Numbered from the stretch's first letter, positions 37,212 to 50,491 are shown. The stretch: DNA of 64,000 nt from Adineta steineri (GCA_905250115.1 CAJNOI010000266.1:1-64000), one strand, 5' to 3'. The notes: generated from the sequence alone by a model not told the origin. Program-made: numbers and translations.

Positions 37212-40200
37212 TTAATCGACCAACATTCGAGGTGCAATATTCATTGCCATAAGTTCTTGAAATAGAAGTTTACATGCATATGGTAGACGTATTTGAGATA
37301 TCTATAAAAATAAAAATAAATATAATTTTCATCATCATTTCTTCTTTATTAAATCTACATACTTGAGTCGTATTTGTACATCCTTTACAACTATAAGTTT
37401 TTTCTGCAAGATTAGCAACAGCAAGAAGACCACATATATTACAAACATGTACTCGATATGGATCCGAGACTTCGAAAAGACGTTCTTTAAGAAATTGTGC
37501 TGCACCATGCGATATTTGACAATCACGTTCCATCTCACCAAAACGAAGACCACCATCACGTGATCGACCTTCCATTGGTTGTCGATTAAGAATTTGTACT
37601 GGACCACGTGCACGAGAATGAATTTTATCATCAACCATATGTTTAAGACGTTGATAACTAAATAAAATAGAATATTTAAAAGAAACAGAAAAAAAGCAAA
37701 ATCTCTTTACTAAGTTGGTCCCAAAAAGATTTGACAATTAAGTTTTCTTCCTGTCATTCCATTATACATAACTTCATTTCCACTTGAATGATAACCATAA
37801 TCATGTAACATTTCAGACATATGTTTAACATTAACATTATCATTAAATGGTGTTGCATCACCAATTTCACCTTTATTTGCTGCTACTTTACTTTGTAAAC
37901 ATTCAATTAAATGTCCAACTGTCATACGTGATGGAATAGCATGAGGATTAACAATTAAATCAGGTGTTATACCTTCAACAGTAAATGGCATATCCTAAAA
38001 TAAACAAAAATTAAAATTAACTGAACATCACATTTTAATCCTATCTCAAGAAAATCTTAGTTTTTTTATAGTTAACCGTATAGTAATTATAAAAGAATGT
38101 AACATTACAAAGTACCTAATATAAGTATAGAATTAAGGCTTATATGGGGCTATGTAATGCAACGTTTATTTTTGAGAATTCAGAAACGAATATAAATATT
38201 GAAATTTATTCCGCTTTCTTATTCTCAAATAAGAAGTAAATAAATGTATCCGAGGAAAAGGTGACTAAAGCGATTATACTATCGATTAGTGGTTGACCTG
38301 GATGATATTTTTCGAGAACAGCCATGATGAATTAAGTAAGTTAGGAACCTGATCCATCCATCTTCGTCTCGGTATGTAATGGTCGAATGTAGATTCGAAC
38401 CGAATATTTATATCAAATAATCAACTAAACTATTTTTTTTATACCTCCATTCGATAAAGAATACCACATGTTCCTTTTTGTCCATGTCGACTAGCAAATT
38501 TATCACCAATTTGTGGAATTTTTAATGTTCGAACACGAATTTTAACAAATTTATAACCTTCATCATTGATTGATAAAAGAACCTAAAATAAAAAACTTTT
38601 TAATATTTTCATTGAAAAAAAATAAAAACTTACTTGATCAACAATACCCGTTTCACTTGCACGCATAAATACACTAGCATCTTTTTTAACGAATTTTTTC
38701 GTTTTGCTATTTAACTAAAATAAATTATATTAAGATAAGAGATAATTTATTTTTTTCTTGACTTACTTCATCATCTGTATCTTGTAAAGTAACTGTTTTT
38801 CCAATTAAAACATCATCACCACTAACTCGAATACCAGGTGAAATAATTCCATCGTCATCAAGTTTATCATAAATTGCATTACGCATTCCAGCACATGTTG
38901 TACGTTGTGGTTTTTCAATTGTTTCTTTATGTTGATCACCTTGTGAATTTTCCGCTTCACGATATGAACGCCAAAAAACCGAACGAAAAAAGCCACGATC
39001 AACTGAACTCCAATTAAGAATAATGGAATCTTCTTGATTATAACCTGTATAAGATGCAATTGCAACAATAGCATTAATACCTAGAAAATATCAATCGAAA
39101 TAAAATTCTTTTGTGTTTTTGTTTTTCTTCTTTACCAGCTGGTAACTCTCGAAAACGAAGATATTCCATTGCACGTGTTGCAGCTAATGGTTTTTGTGGA
39201 TAAAATAATACATGTGAAAGTGTATCCATTCGAATATGAAAATTTGTTATATATACACCCTGAAAAAAATATATGTGTACATAGAAAGAGATTTAGTATT
39301 TTTATTTTTTACCATAGCTTGTTTACCCATAGCAGATTGATATGTATTACGTGGAGATTGATTATGATCAGGAAATGGAACAATACTTGCACAAACACCG
39401 AGAATCATTGATGGATGAATTTCACAATGTGTATAAGTTGAACAATAAGTTGATTCTCCTCTACCTTGTAAATCTTCTGGTACCATAGCAATCATACTTG
39501 TTTCTTCTTCAAGACAATCAATAAATTCTACAACACCTTCAGCAACTAAATTTTGCCATCTATTTATAAAAGACAAAAAAGATTATATTTGTATTCTTTA
39601 TTTTTTATCTTTAATTTACCCAAAATTTGTATAATCATGTTTAAGTGAATTGACATGTCGTTGTTTTAATAATAATTTTTGTTTTTCAACAATCATTAAT
39701 GGACGACATATACGACCAGCATCACTATATATACGAATTTCACGTTCACGAATTTCACGTACCATCGATACTTCATTAACAATAATATCACATTGACGAC
39801 GTAAACGACGTAGTGTGTTCATCAATTGATCAGGATCACGATGAATACCAATCCAACAACCATTAACAAAAATTTTTGCAGCATTTCGAATACTCGATGG
39901 AGTTATTTCCTCTATTAAATATTTCATACATATTCTAATAGCTCATAGAAGAAGAAAAAAATGATTTTACCCATATTTTCTGTTGACCATTCTTCAAGAA
40001 ATTCTAGAATTGGTTGCGGTTGTGAACCAACTGAGATATATGCCATAAGAGCTAAATTTTTAACTAAACCAACAGCATGTCCTTCAGGTGTTTCAGCTGG
40101 ACATATCATTCCCCATAATGTATTATGTAATTGACGTGGTTTAGCTAATTTACCATCTCTACCAATCGGTGAATTAACTCGTCGTAAATGTGATAATGTT

Positions 40201-41873
40201 GATGCATAAGTTAAACGATTTAATACTTGACTAACACCAGCACGAGCTTGATGTGCTTTCTTTTGATCACCCCAATTTCCTGTTGCTAATGAATATTTTA
40301 AACCTTGTGTTATAATATCATGTCGAACAATCCATTGACTAACATCACGATTACGATTTGTTGCTTTTTGTCCAGCAGCTGTTATATATTTAATTAAACG
40401 TTTAAATAATCCACGAAATAAAAATGATAATAATGGACCAGCTAAATCTAAACGTTTATTTCCTAAATGATCTCGATCATCTAATTCACGACGACCTAAT
40501 GCAGCTGATAATAAACGATTAACCATATAACCAAGAAAATAAACTTTTTTCGTTTCACAATGTTGTGTTACACCAATATGTGGTAACATTTCTTTTTGTA
40601 ATATATCTCTTGCATAACGTATACGTTTTTCACGTGGAACACCAGCATTACTACCACGTGCACCTATAAAATCAAGTGCTAATCTATCATCTTGAATAAC
40701 AAATGCTTCATCAAGTGATGGTTTAACCTTTAGAAGAAAAAAACATAAGTATATATATTTGTTTTTAAATAAAAGAATTACTTTTTCCATCATTTCCATA
40801 TCATCAAAATCATAAATTATATGTTCGAGCACATCACGATCAGAAACATGTCCAAGAGCACGAAAAACAATCATGATTGGAATTTCACGTTTTATATAGG
40901 GTAATATACCAATAATCGGTTGACCAATAGCACTTTTTTTACCACCCTAAATACAAAGAATTTTTTTTTATTAAAATTATTGATTGTGGTGTTACTGTAT
41001 CGAGAACATGAACAGTTATGTGCTATGGAATAAGACACATCCCTGACTCTAGTCTCGAATAGTATATTTCAGTCTTCAATCTTACCTGTGCACCTTTTGC
41101 CATTAAATTAACCCATAATGTACTTGTTGGTCGACTAGAATTTTCTAAGACTGATCGAACTTCACATTTATATGCATATTTTGAATCTTTCATTGAAAAT
41201 ACATAAACTAAATAAAAACAAAAAAATATTATAAATCAATCAAATCGATTTTATTCTAACCTGTATTTGTTGCCATTTTTTCTTGTGCAATTAATACTTT
41301 TTCACTTCCATTAATAATAAAATAACCACCAGGATCTAATGGACATTCATTAAGTTCAGTTAAATCACGATCAGTCATTTCAGATAGAAGACAATAAGCT
41401 GAACGTAACATAATTGGTATATCACCAATATGTACTTTATCATATTTTTTATCTTCAGGTGGTGAATTGTCTTTTTGAGTTGTTTTTTTTAAATCAACAT
41501 ATAATGGTGCTGCATATGTTAAATTTCTTAATCGTGCTTCATTAGGCCATAAATAAACTGTGCCTTCATCAGCACGATGAATTGGTTTTGATAAATAAAT
41601 CTGTTCAAATTTAATTGTATATTTTGGTGGTGCTTCTCGTGCTGTTTGAATATATTGTGCTTGAGCTTGTAATTCAATTGGTCGTGAATCTTCAACAATA
41701 CGTTGAACTGACATTTGAATAAATTCATCAAATGAATCAAGTTGTTGACGAACAAGACCTTTCTCATCGAAATAGGACGATATAACTGTCCAACAAGCTT
41801 CTTGCCATAATTCAGGTGTAATCTCTCTATCATCATCATTTTCTATTTGAGCTCCGTCATCTGCAGCATACAT
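37212..41873 (-). CDS. POLR2B: RNA polymerase II second-largest subunit RPB2
   Basis: RPB2 forms, with RPB1, the active-site cleft of RNA polymerase II. Thirteen exons on the minus strand: 41873-41261, 41207-41086, 40946-40782, 40727-39971, 39911-39620, 39559-39313, 39259-39136, 39080-38767, 38714-38634, 38582-38445, 37994-37711, 37657-37363, 37301-37212. The sum of 3522 nt gives 1173 aa, matching the usual length of about 1174. Landmarks are GYNQEDSII (acidic pair near the second metal), [30 protein letters not shown] and the C-terminal zinc finger CNIC...CKGC. Most introns are 51-61 nt; those at 37995-38444 and 40947-41085 are longer. Nothing suggests it is damaged. Confidence 0.96.
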
Positions 41874-42223
41874 TTTATTTTTTATTTTCTTCTTCTTGTG
41901 GTTGTTGTTGTTGCAAACCTGATATGCAATGAAATGAGAAAAAACCGAAGCGATTGTGTTTATATAGTTGAACGAATAGAAATTTAACCATTCAAATTAT
42001 TTTATGAAAAAAACATTTTAAAAATATTTTTCAAAATTTTTTGAGAATAAATTGTCATATGAAATATTCTGTTTTTTTCTTAGAAATTGAAAAAGATGTC
42101 AGTAAGATCGTATGATTATTTTTGATTGATTATTATTTAACCAATAGAATTAATTGGTTTTTACAGAATGCACATGCATATGTTTTCCGTTTTTGGAAAC
42201 ATTGTATACTAAGATCCAAAAAT

Positions 42224-44995
42224 ATGTTCTCTCGTTCGAATCTGCTTCTTCAAGAATTAAAAATGATGAGTTCATACCGAAATTTATCATTCAAACAATT
42301 AAAGGAAATGAAACCAATTATTACTCGAAATCTTGCTTGGTTTAGTAAACATCCAACTCAACAAACTTTTGGTATGTAAAATATAATACAATTTCTCTAT
42401 TATTATTTTTAATTCAATTTGAAATTTTAGGTGCAAAATTAAAACGCCGTTTAAAAAATTTACTAATTGTTACTGTTGTTGGTGTCGGTAGCTTTTATAG
42501 TTATCGTGCCTATCGTAGTTATAAATGGTCAAAAGAAGTTAGTGAATCTGACAGTATAACTGGTACTAAACCTCGTATTGTTGTCTTAGGAACAGGTAAA
42601 CAAATCAATTCTATTTCTTTTTTTATCTATTATAATTAAAATGTTTTTTATTTTTAAAGGTTGGGGTGCAGTACCACTTTTAAAACATATTGATACTCAG
42701 AAATATGAAGTTGTTTGTGTATCACCACGTAATTATTTTCTAATGACACCTTTATTACCATCAGTTAGTGTTGGTACAGTTGAAACTCGAACAGTAATTG
42801 AATCAATTCGTTCACTTGTTGGACCTAAAATAAAATATGTCGAAGCACATTGTGTTGATGTTGATACAAAAACGAAAGTAATTACATGTAATAGTGATGG
42901 AACAAATACTGTATCTCGTGGTGATGATGTTAAAACATTACTTGAACCATCAAAACGTGCAGGTGGTGCATCATCAAGAATAATTAAAGATTCAGGTAGA
43001 ACAAAAATTAAAAACTATTTGACTTTTCTTTTTATTAAAAAAGGAATTATTTTCATTTAGCTCGAACAAGACCACAATTTGACATGAAATATGATATACT
43101 CGTTGTTGCTGTTGGTTCAGAAAATAATACATTTAATATTCCCGGTGTTGAAGAACATGCTCATTTCTTAAAAGAACTTCTCGATGCTCGACGTATTCGT
43201 TCAGCTATAAGTGATGCTTTTGAATCAGCTATGACACCATCACAAACAGCAGAAGAAAGAAAACGTCTTCTTCATTTTGTTATTGTTGGTGGTGGACCTA
43301 CCGGTGTTGAATTTGCTGCCGAAGTAAGTCATAAAATATTATTTAGTATATGAAAACCTTTATTTATACACATAATAGTCAAAAATATTTTCATGGAAAA
43401 AATATAGATACTCAATGATTGATTATCTATTGAATAGCTTATGAAGTAAAATACTACTAACTTAATTTGCTATGCTCAATTACTATTCAGTAAAATAAGC
43501 TTAAGGGATAACTTACAATAGTACTTACCGGTAGTGTTAACAGTTTAGAATGTAAAAAGAAATTATATATACCATAAAACATGCGTTATTATAAATAGAA
43601 GATCAAATAAAATAATCGTAGCTATTTCTTAACAGATTGCTTCTATAATTTAGTTAGTATAATTCAAACCTATGAAGTGCTAAAAATGAAATTGATAATG
43701 TACTTGTAATTGATACATAATTTATAGATCTGAAGCTTTATCTTGCATGAATATTCTATGACTACCTATTCTGACTGTTGTTTCAAAAAACAAATCATGA
43801 TTTTATATATTATTTTTAGCTCGCTGATTTCGTTCGTGAAGATCTTCAATATTATTTTCCACGTTTAGTTGCAAATGATGTTAAAATTACTTTAATTGAA
43901 GCACTTGATCATGTCTTATCTATGATGGTTTGTTTATTATTATTTTTTTTTCTTATGATAAGAATATTTTTTTTTATTAGGATAAACAAATTAGTGATTA
44001 TACTGAAAAACATTTTCGTCGTGAAAATATCGATGTATTAATGAATACATTTGTAAAATCAATTAAACAACGTGAAGTTGTTGTTCAATTTAAAGGTTCA
44101 AATGAATTAACATCAATTCCATGTTCTGTTGTTGTTTGGGCAACTGGTATTAAAGCACGACCAATAACAAATCGAATTCGAGAAATAATTGGTTTAAAGG
44201 CACAAAGCAATCGAATGGGTATTCTTACTGATCGATATTTACGTGCTAAAGGTGTTACTGACGGGTCAATATATGCTATTGGAGATTGTGCTACTATTGA
44301 ACAACCAAAATTAGTCGATCAAATTCAAACATTATTTGAAGAAGCAGATACGCAACGTAAAGGAGCATTGGATCTTCAACAATTTAAAGCATTAGTTGAA
44401 CGTAAAATTCACGACTTTCCACAGGTAATTCTATGGTGTACCGGGCTAGGTTTAACTTATTTCTCAGATAATCTTGAAGTTAGATTCAACAAAAAAAAAA
44501 CTTTTGATTTTTTTATTCTAGCTTGAAATCTTTTCAAAAACAATTGAAAAAACATTTGAAGAAGCTGATAAAGAAAAATCCGGTTTTCTAACACTTGCTA
44601 CACTTCATTCAGCACTTGAAAAAGCTGATAAGAAAATTCGTGCATTACCAGCAACAGCACAAGTTGCAGCACAAGAAGGTCGTTATATAGCTGATTTACT
44701 CAATCAAGTAACTGATTTAAAATCAAGTGATTATCAACAACAAAATTTACAATCATTTCGTTATAAACATATGGGCGCATTAGCATATGTTGGCGGTGAT
44801 TCAGCTGTACTTGATTTTAGTGGAACAAAACCAATTTTTGATTTATTTAATTTACAACCATTATCAGGTCGTAGTGCGGCTTATTTATGGAAATCATTTT
44901 ATTTTACTGAAATGTTTACCGGACGAACAAAAACATTACTCGCATTTGATTGGGTTCGTACACGTTTGTATGGACGAGATATTAGTCGTTATTAA
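42224..44995 (+). CDS. Type II (alternative) NADH:quinone oxidoreductase with EF-hand-like insert
   Basis: Single-subunit, non-proton-pumping NADH dehydrogenase of the mitochondrial inner membrane, 645 aa. Exons 42224-42371, 42431-42595, 42660-42995, 43061-43323, 43820-43927, 43981-44424, 44522-44995 (1938 nt). The N-terminus is basic and amphipathic, followed by a membrane segment (LLIVTVVGVGSFYSY). The FAD-binding GxGxxG appears as GTGWGA near residue 103. The second Rossmann motif is VIVGGGPTGVEFAAE near 290-304, and the ATG motif is WATGIKARP. Between the domains lie two EF-hand-like loops (ADTQRKGALDLQQF, ADKEKSGFLTLATL), as in calcium-responsive plant and fungal NDEs. The C-terminus has the family motif SAAYLWKSFYFTEMF. 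An in-frame upstream ATG at 42122 is less likely. Confidence 0.94.
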
Positions 44996-45232
44996 ATACT
45001 CAAGTTTTTTTTTATAATTTAGTAGAAAATGTAGAATCCCACCGTTTTTATTTAACTACGCATGCATGTTTTTATTTTATTAATGATGATATTAACTAAT
45101 AACATATCCTATTCCTTGTTTTGTTTAGTATATTTTATGAATTAAAGAAACAAAGAATAAATTATAGAGAAATAGAAAAACAATGATATTTAATTTCAGA
45201 TTAAATATAATAATCAATCGAAAAAACAAAAC

Positions 45233-45781
45233 ATGGATTTGAGTATTGTTAACAATGATTATTATTTATCAGGCATGGCTGCATTAGTTGGTGATATTGA
45301 TAGTAAGAAATAATATAGTATAGTTAATACATATAGTACATGTTTGCTTAGAACAGTTAATGATTATGTTAAGAGATGGTCGAACACTTATTGCTTATTT
45401 AAGAAGTCTTGATCAGTTTGGTATGTAAAAATTCTAAATATATGGTTATAATTATTTGATTTGATTTATTAAATATACCAAAATAATATTTTAGGTAATC
45501 TTGTACTTCATCAAGCATTTGAACGTATTTGTGTTGGTCGTCAATATGCAGATATACCACGTGGTTTATTTGTAATTCGTGGTGAAAATGTTTTACTTAT
45601 TGGTGAATTAGATTTTCATCAACCAATACGTGTTCAACTTGTTGAAGTAACAATTGAAGAAATACTTAAATTACAAAAAGAAGATATTGAAAAAAAGGGA
45701 CGTATAGAAAAACTTCGACAAAAAGCAATGATTGAACATGGTCTTATTGATGAAGGAAATCCAATTGAAGAGCACTATTAA
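45233..45781 (+). CDS. LSM1: LSM1, U6 snRNA-associated Sm-like protein
   Basis: Subunit of the cytoplasmic LSM1-7 ring that binds oligoadenylated mRNA 3' ends and activates decapping. Exons 45233-45302, 45352-45420, 45495-45781 (426 nt, 141 aa). Sm1 motif: LRDGRTLIAYLRSLDQFGN. Sm2 motif: GLFVIRGENVLLIGE. The C-terminal helical extension after the Sm fold is typical of LSM1. A splice-acceptor TTTCAG (45194-45199) lies 33 nt before the ATG, 200 nt after the upstream gene's stop. Confidence 0.95.
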
Positions 45782-45937
45782 AAGAAACAACAAAACATTT
45801 TTATTATTATTATAAATTTTGTTTTCAACTATTTTTCATAGATAGGTTTACCGACGCAGATATGTTGTTATTGTTGTTGTTTTTCTCTCTGTTTTCTTGT
45901 TTATGGATGTTATATTGATTAAAACAACTTTTTAGAT

Positions 45938-47793
45938 ATGGACGGTACTAGCGATACACCTTATGCAATGGATTATTCAGAATCCATGGCATTTTTTAAT
46001 AGTGCATATAATCAAACAAGTACACAATCAATTACAGCAACGGAATTTGATATTGCTCAAGAATTACTTTGGGCTGGTAGTAATGAGGTATAATGATTTA
46101 CATTGTACAGAATTTCATATCATGATAGACATCTCTATTAGAAAATTATGAAGATACTATTGATTATGAGTAGGGAACTGCAAAGTGGTCCCGGGACCAA
46201 GACGAAAATTGTCAGCTAATTCCTTAATGTTTTTATCAAGTATGAGATCAGAAATTTTCTTATTTCTCTTTTTTTCTTTAATTAAAAATTGACAAATGTG
46301 TTATTTTATAGTTCAAGAAAAACCGTATAGATTGAATTTACAATCGAAAAAACGAGAATTTTCGTGAACTTCATACTTTTTCTTGCATAGTTAAAGACCA
46401 AACCAGAATTATTCTTAAGCTTTTATCAAGACCGAGACCGGGACCGGGACCACAAAAAGTGATTTTGCAGTTCCCTAATTATGAGACAATCACTGCTTAT
46501 ACCGTAATTAAAATATAAGTTTCACGATTAAAGACTTGTGCGACAGCTATATTCATTTTCAAGTTATATTTCATGAGACCAAAAACTTGGGTAACGATTG
46601 AAGTACTTAGATAACTGTATAAGAGCTAGTTTTCGATCTATATTCTATCTCATGTTGTTACTTACCAAATATATCAGTAAATAAAGAGAAGTATTTTTTC
46701 TGATGATTAAATAGAAATTACTTTCAGTGTATAGAATTATGTTACGAAAAGTTTTCTTTCAACATTATATATAATCAATTTTAATTATTATCTAGGGTCG
46801 TGTAGCATCGTTTTATGGATGTGACCTTCGAAAATACACAGGTTTTCGTGTTTCAACAACATCGGATATTCGCAGTATATTATCAATAACTGAAGGACCA
46901 CTTATTCTCACATCTGATTCACTTTCATTATATACAAGACAAGGTTTAAATATATTTAATCATAGGTAATCTATTTTTTCTTTCAATAACAATTCATTTT
47001 TTTTTTATTGTTAGAGCTCCTTATCTTGATAACATGCAATGTATGTTAATGCCACAATCTCATAAACAAAAAAAGATATATATTGGCGGTTATAATGGCC
47101 AATTATGTGAAATGGATTTCGATAAAAAAACTTTACTTCGTCAAGTAAAAATAAAAAAAATTGTTTTTTTTTAAATGAATATTTTTTTTATAGGTAACAC
47201 TTGATGAAGGTGATTGTATTATATTAAAATATTGTACAAGAAATTTTATTGCAACTGGTTCAACAAATGGTGTTGTTAATTTACGCGATCCAAATTCTCT
47301 TCAAGTTATACAACGATTTACTCCACATCATGGAAGTTTATCTGATATAGATATTAATAATATGTATTTAGTTACATGCGGTTTTACACGAAAGTAAAAT
47401 ATTTCTTCTAATATTTATTTTATTTATTTTTCTATATAGAATGGATCATATGAATCTTGATCGATTTCTTGTTGTATATGATTTACGAAATATGCAACAA
47501 TTAGCACCTGTACCAGTTTTTATTGATCCATGTTTTGTACATTATCATACAATGACGAGTACTTCAGTTATGGTTGCATCTCAAGTAAATGAATAGTTTC
47601 TTCTTCGTTTTTTGTCTTCTTTAAATTAGAGAATATTCTATAGCAAGGACATCATACACAAGTTGATCTTACAGGTGGTTTAACTCAGACATATTCTCCT
47701 ATTATTAATTTAACAACGAATCCAGCTGGAATTATAACAACATTTAGTGTTTCAACAAGTATGCATTGCACAGCTTTTGGACATTCAACTGGT
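45938..47793 (+). CDS. PAN2: PAN2 N-terminal WD40 region, cut by assembly gap
   Basis: N-terminal part of the catalytic subunit of the PAN2-PAN3 poly(A) nuclease, which trims long poly(A) tails. Exons seen are 45938-46087, 46796-46965, 47015-47144, 47194-47393, 47440-47584 and 47644-47793, the last entering the gap. The protein shows the WD40 domain of PAN2 (GRVASFYGCDLRKYTGFRV, YIGGYNGQLCEMD, NGVVNLRDPNSLQ). The ubiquitin-hydrolase-like and DEDD exonuclease domains are not present after the gap, so the rest is missing from this assembly. A TTTTTAG acceptor lies 2 nt before the ATG. Intron 1 (708 nt) holds a MITE. Confidence 0.9.
46171..46477. mobile_element. hAT-like MITE inside PAN2 intron 1
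   Basis: Ends TAGGGAACTGCAAA and TTTTGCAGTTCCCTA form the terminal inverted repeat, extending imperfectly through GTGGTCCCGG-type sequence. Both flanks are ATTATGAG (46163-46170 and 46478-46485), a perfect 8-bp target-site duplication typical of hAT elements. The 307-bp interior has no coding capacity. The perfect duplication suggests a fairly recent insertion. Confidence 0.9.
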
Positions 47794-47893
47794 NNNNNNN
47801 NNNNNNNNNNNNNNNNNNNNNNNNNNNNNNNNNNNNNNNNNNNNNNNNNNNNNNNNNNNNNNNNNNNNNNNNNNNNNNNNNNNNNNNNNNNNN
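47794..47893. other. Assembly gap (100 N)
   Basis: Exactly 100 N bases, the conventional placeholder for a gap of unknown size. Sequence to the right does not continue PAN2. Confidence 0.99.
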
Positions 47894-48210
47894 AAAAAAA
47901 ATAATTATATTTTCATTTTCTCATCATTCTTTATACAAAACTAATTAATAGTTTCAATAACTGCTTAAATTGATCAAGAGAGCGAAAGACATTGAACCTC
48001 TTAATGGGTCATTTTAAATTTTCATCAACGAGGTCAACGTCTCGTCTTTTCTCGTAGTTTTATTCGTTTTATTTAAACATGTCCTTTTGATTGGTCTTTT
48101 ATAAAATGCATTGAAGCATAACGGTGATAGTGAATAAGTGAGAATAAAACAACACTTTTCACTATCAATTCTCATTAATACAAACGTATAACTCAAGTAA
48201 AAAAAAAGAA
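47894..48210. other. Upstream region of the Pro/Val-rich gene
   Basis: AT-rich; no gene. It is joined to the left side only through a gap, so adjacency to PAN2 is an assembly statement. Confidence 0.5.
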
Positions 48211-49350
48211 ATGTCCTATCGTTTTGCCTATCCAAATGGAGGAGCTACACTTGGCTATAGTATGGATCCAACATTAATGTCAGCTGGTTATCCAAGTGCT
48301 TATGATGATCATCAAAGATCATATTCACCAGAATCATTTTCATCGGAAAGTGAAAGTGACGATAGTTATGAATATCGAGGTCGAATGATTACACGTGATA
48401 GTAGATGTTCACGTGATGTTGTTCGTGCTAGAACACCACCTCCGATTATTAAACGAGTAGTTGAACGAGCTCCAACACCTGAAGCACTTGTCATGGAACG
48501 AGTATGTATAAAATAATAAGAAGCAAAAAATAAAAACTAATTATTCTATTTCGTATTATAGGTTATTATTCGACCACAGCCTCAGGAAATTGTTGAACGT
48601 GTTATTGAACAACCACGTACACCACCACCACGTATTATTCAAAAAGAAATGCATGAAGAAGCACCACCACCAATTGTTCGAACACGGTATATTTTCTAAC
48701 ACGTTTTTACTTTGTTTTTTTATCCTTAATGATTTTTCTTCATTAGAGTTATTAAAGTCGATCGACCCGTTCGTAGTGGTTATAGTCAACCAGGTTCACC
48801 ATACGGTAATCCATGTAATGCATTACCATCATTCTCAAATGGTATGATTGCTGGTGGTGGTGGTTATCGTTCTCAATCAATTGCTGGTTCTGTTGGACGA
48901 CCATCTTTAGGACATGGTGGTCTTGATCCTAATACAAGTTTTTCATCGGAATCAAGTTTTGAATATATCCCACAAACATCTATGACACCTGGTATGCCAC
49001 CACCATCATCCGCAGCAATGATGATGTTACCTGCATCATCACAACAACAGCAACAATCAATGGGTCTTATGCAACAACAGCAACCAGTACAACAACAACT
49101 TATGTATCGACCTGTTCAAATGCAATCAGCAATTCCACCAATACCTTCATCATATATGCCTCAAAATTACATGTATCCTATGCCTCGTCCAGGAATGTCA
49201 TTTGGTTATCATCCAATGATGCAACACGGTCGAATGATTCCAAGTGGTATGCCAATGATCGCTTCTGGTAATTCACTTGGTCCACCAACAAGTAATTTTT
49301 CTAATCAATTATCTTTATTTAATCCAATGGCTCAACAAATGGTTTATTAA
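48211..49350 (+). CDS. Pro/Val/Arg repeat and Gln/Met-rich low-complexity protein
   Basis: 339 aa; exons 48211-48501, 48562-48686, 48747-49350 (1020 nt in frame). I do not recognise a family. After an acidic Ser-rich stretch come degenerate repeats of the form RxRTPPPIIKRVVERAP and QEIVERVIEQPRTPPPRII, loosely like Val/Pro-rich cytoskeletal repeat proteins. The C-terminal half is rich in Gly, Ser, Gln, Met and Tyr, with Q runs. No signal peptide or membrane segment. The splice pattern and sustained frame make it a real gene. Confidence 0.8.
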
Positions 49351-50491
49351 TTATTTTACATTAAACTATTTAGTCAGATAAAAATGACGATATGTGTTTC
49401 TTTTTGCCTTTTTTTTTGTGTTTCATTATTCTTATTCGTTTTATAGTAGAAAAAAAAATATTCAAGTTCAAAATTAGATTAAATGTATACAATTATCATT
49501 GTTAATCAGAATTTCAGAAAATAGTTGACGATTTTTAATCTTCTAGAAAGTTAAATCAGATATATATATTCCTCTTAGAAAAGAGAGATATAATCAAGGT
49601 CAAAACTAACATAGATGAATTTTCTAAACAAAGATATCAAAGAACAGTGTTACTTCTTTATAGTCAAGATAATTTCATTTATCGAAGCAGAAATGTCGAA
49701 TAAATAGAGAGAGAAAAGAAAAACAATATAACGTCAGATATACATACGAATGACGGACGAATCTAACCGGGCTGTTTGTTTTAAAATGAATAATTTCTTT
49801 AAATCTATGTATATTCAGTAAAATGAAAGAAGAATTATTATGACCTATTTTTTCAATATATATTCCTAACTGTTAATCGAATAAGCAAAATTTTTATACA
49901 CTGAAAATTAGAAATAATGTAATAAAACTAAGGAATTTTTTTCTATTCATTATATTTCATGTCACGTATACTATTGCTGTTAGCATTATAGATAAATTCT
50001 AAAGATAAAGAAATGTTTTACAGCAAGAATTCAAAGTTCAAAATAGATTTTTTTTGCTTTTTGCCTATTCAAATATTCAAGTCAATCGTATGATCTGATA
50101 AAATTTGTTTGTTATACACGCATCGTTGACTCGTTCACCGTTGACGAAGAAAGATAGATCGAGTATATATCATATATGACGAATTAAATTATATTAATGA
50201 ATATATAGCGCCATCTATCGGTACTATTTAAAAGTAAAATAAATTTAAAAATGAAATCTTTTCACTTAATTTAAAAATCTTATCGTTAAAATTTATAATG
50301 AAAATAATTAATTTTTTTATTTCTTTTATCTCTTGCGCATTAAAGCATTCAAGATGAGTGAATTGTTCAACGAGACAATATGGTCGTTAGTCGACAACTA
50401 AGATTCTTTGTTTATTCGTTTTTCTCTTTATACATACAAACACTCGTCTGATCTGTCTCTTTAGTATAAGATTATCATATTATCATAAACT
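49351..50491. other. Intergenic sequence upstream of 14-3-3
   Basis: AT-rich; no gene, RNA or transposon end recognised. Confidence 0.5.

Noticed and set aside
38100-38444. tRNA-like GATTCGAACC word in the long RPB2 intron
   Set aside because: No acceptor, D or anticodon stems can be built around it.
42122-42223. Earlier in-frame ATG for the NADH dehydrogenase
   Set aside because: A TTTTACAG acceptor-like site lies between it and 42224, and the later start gives a better mitochondrial targeting sequence; the earlier start cannot be fully excluded.
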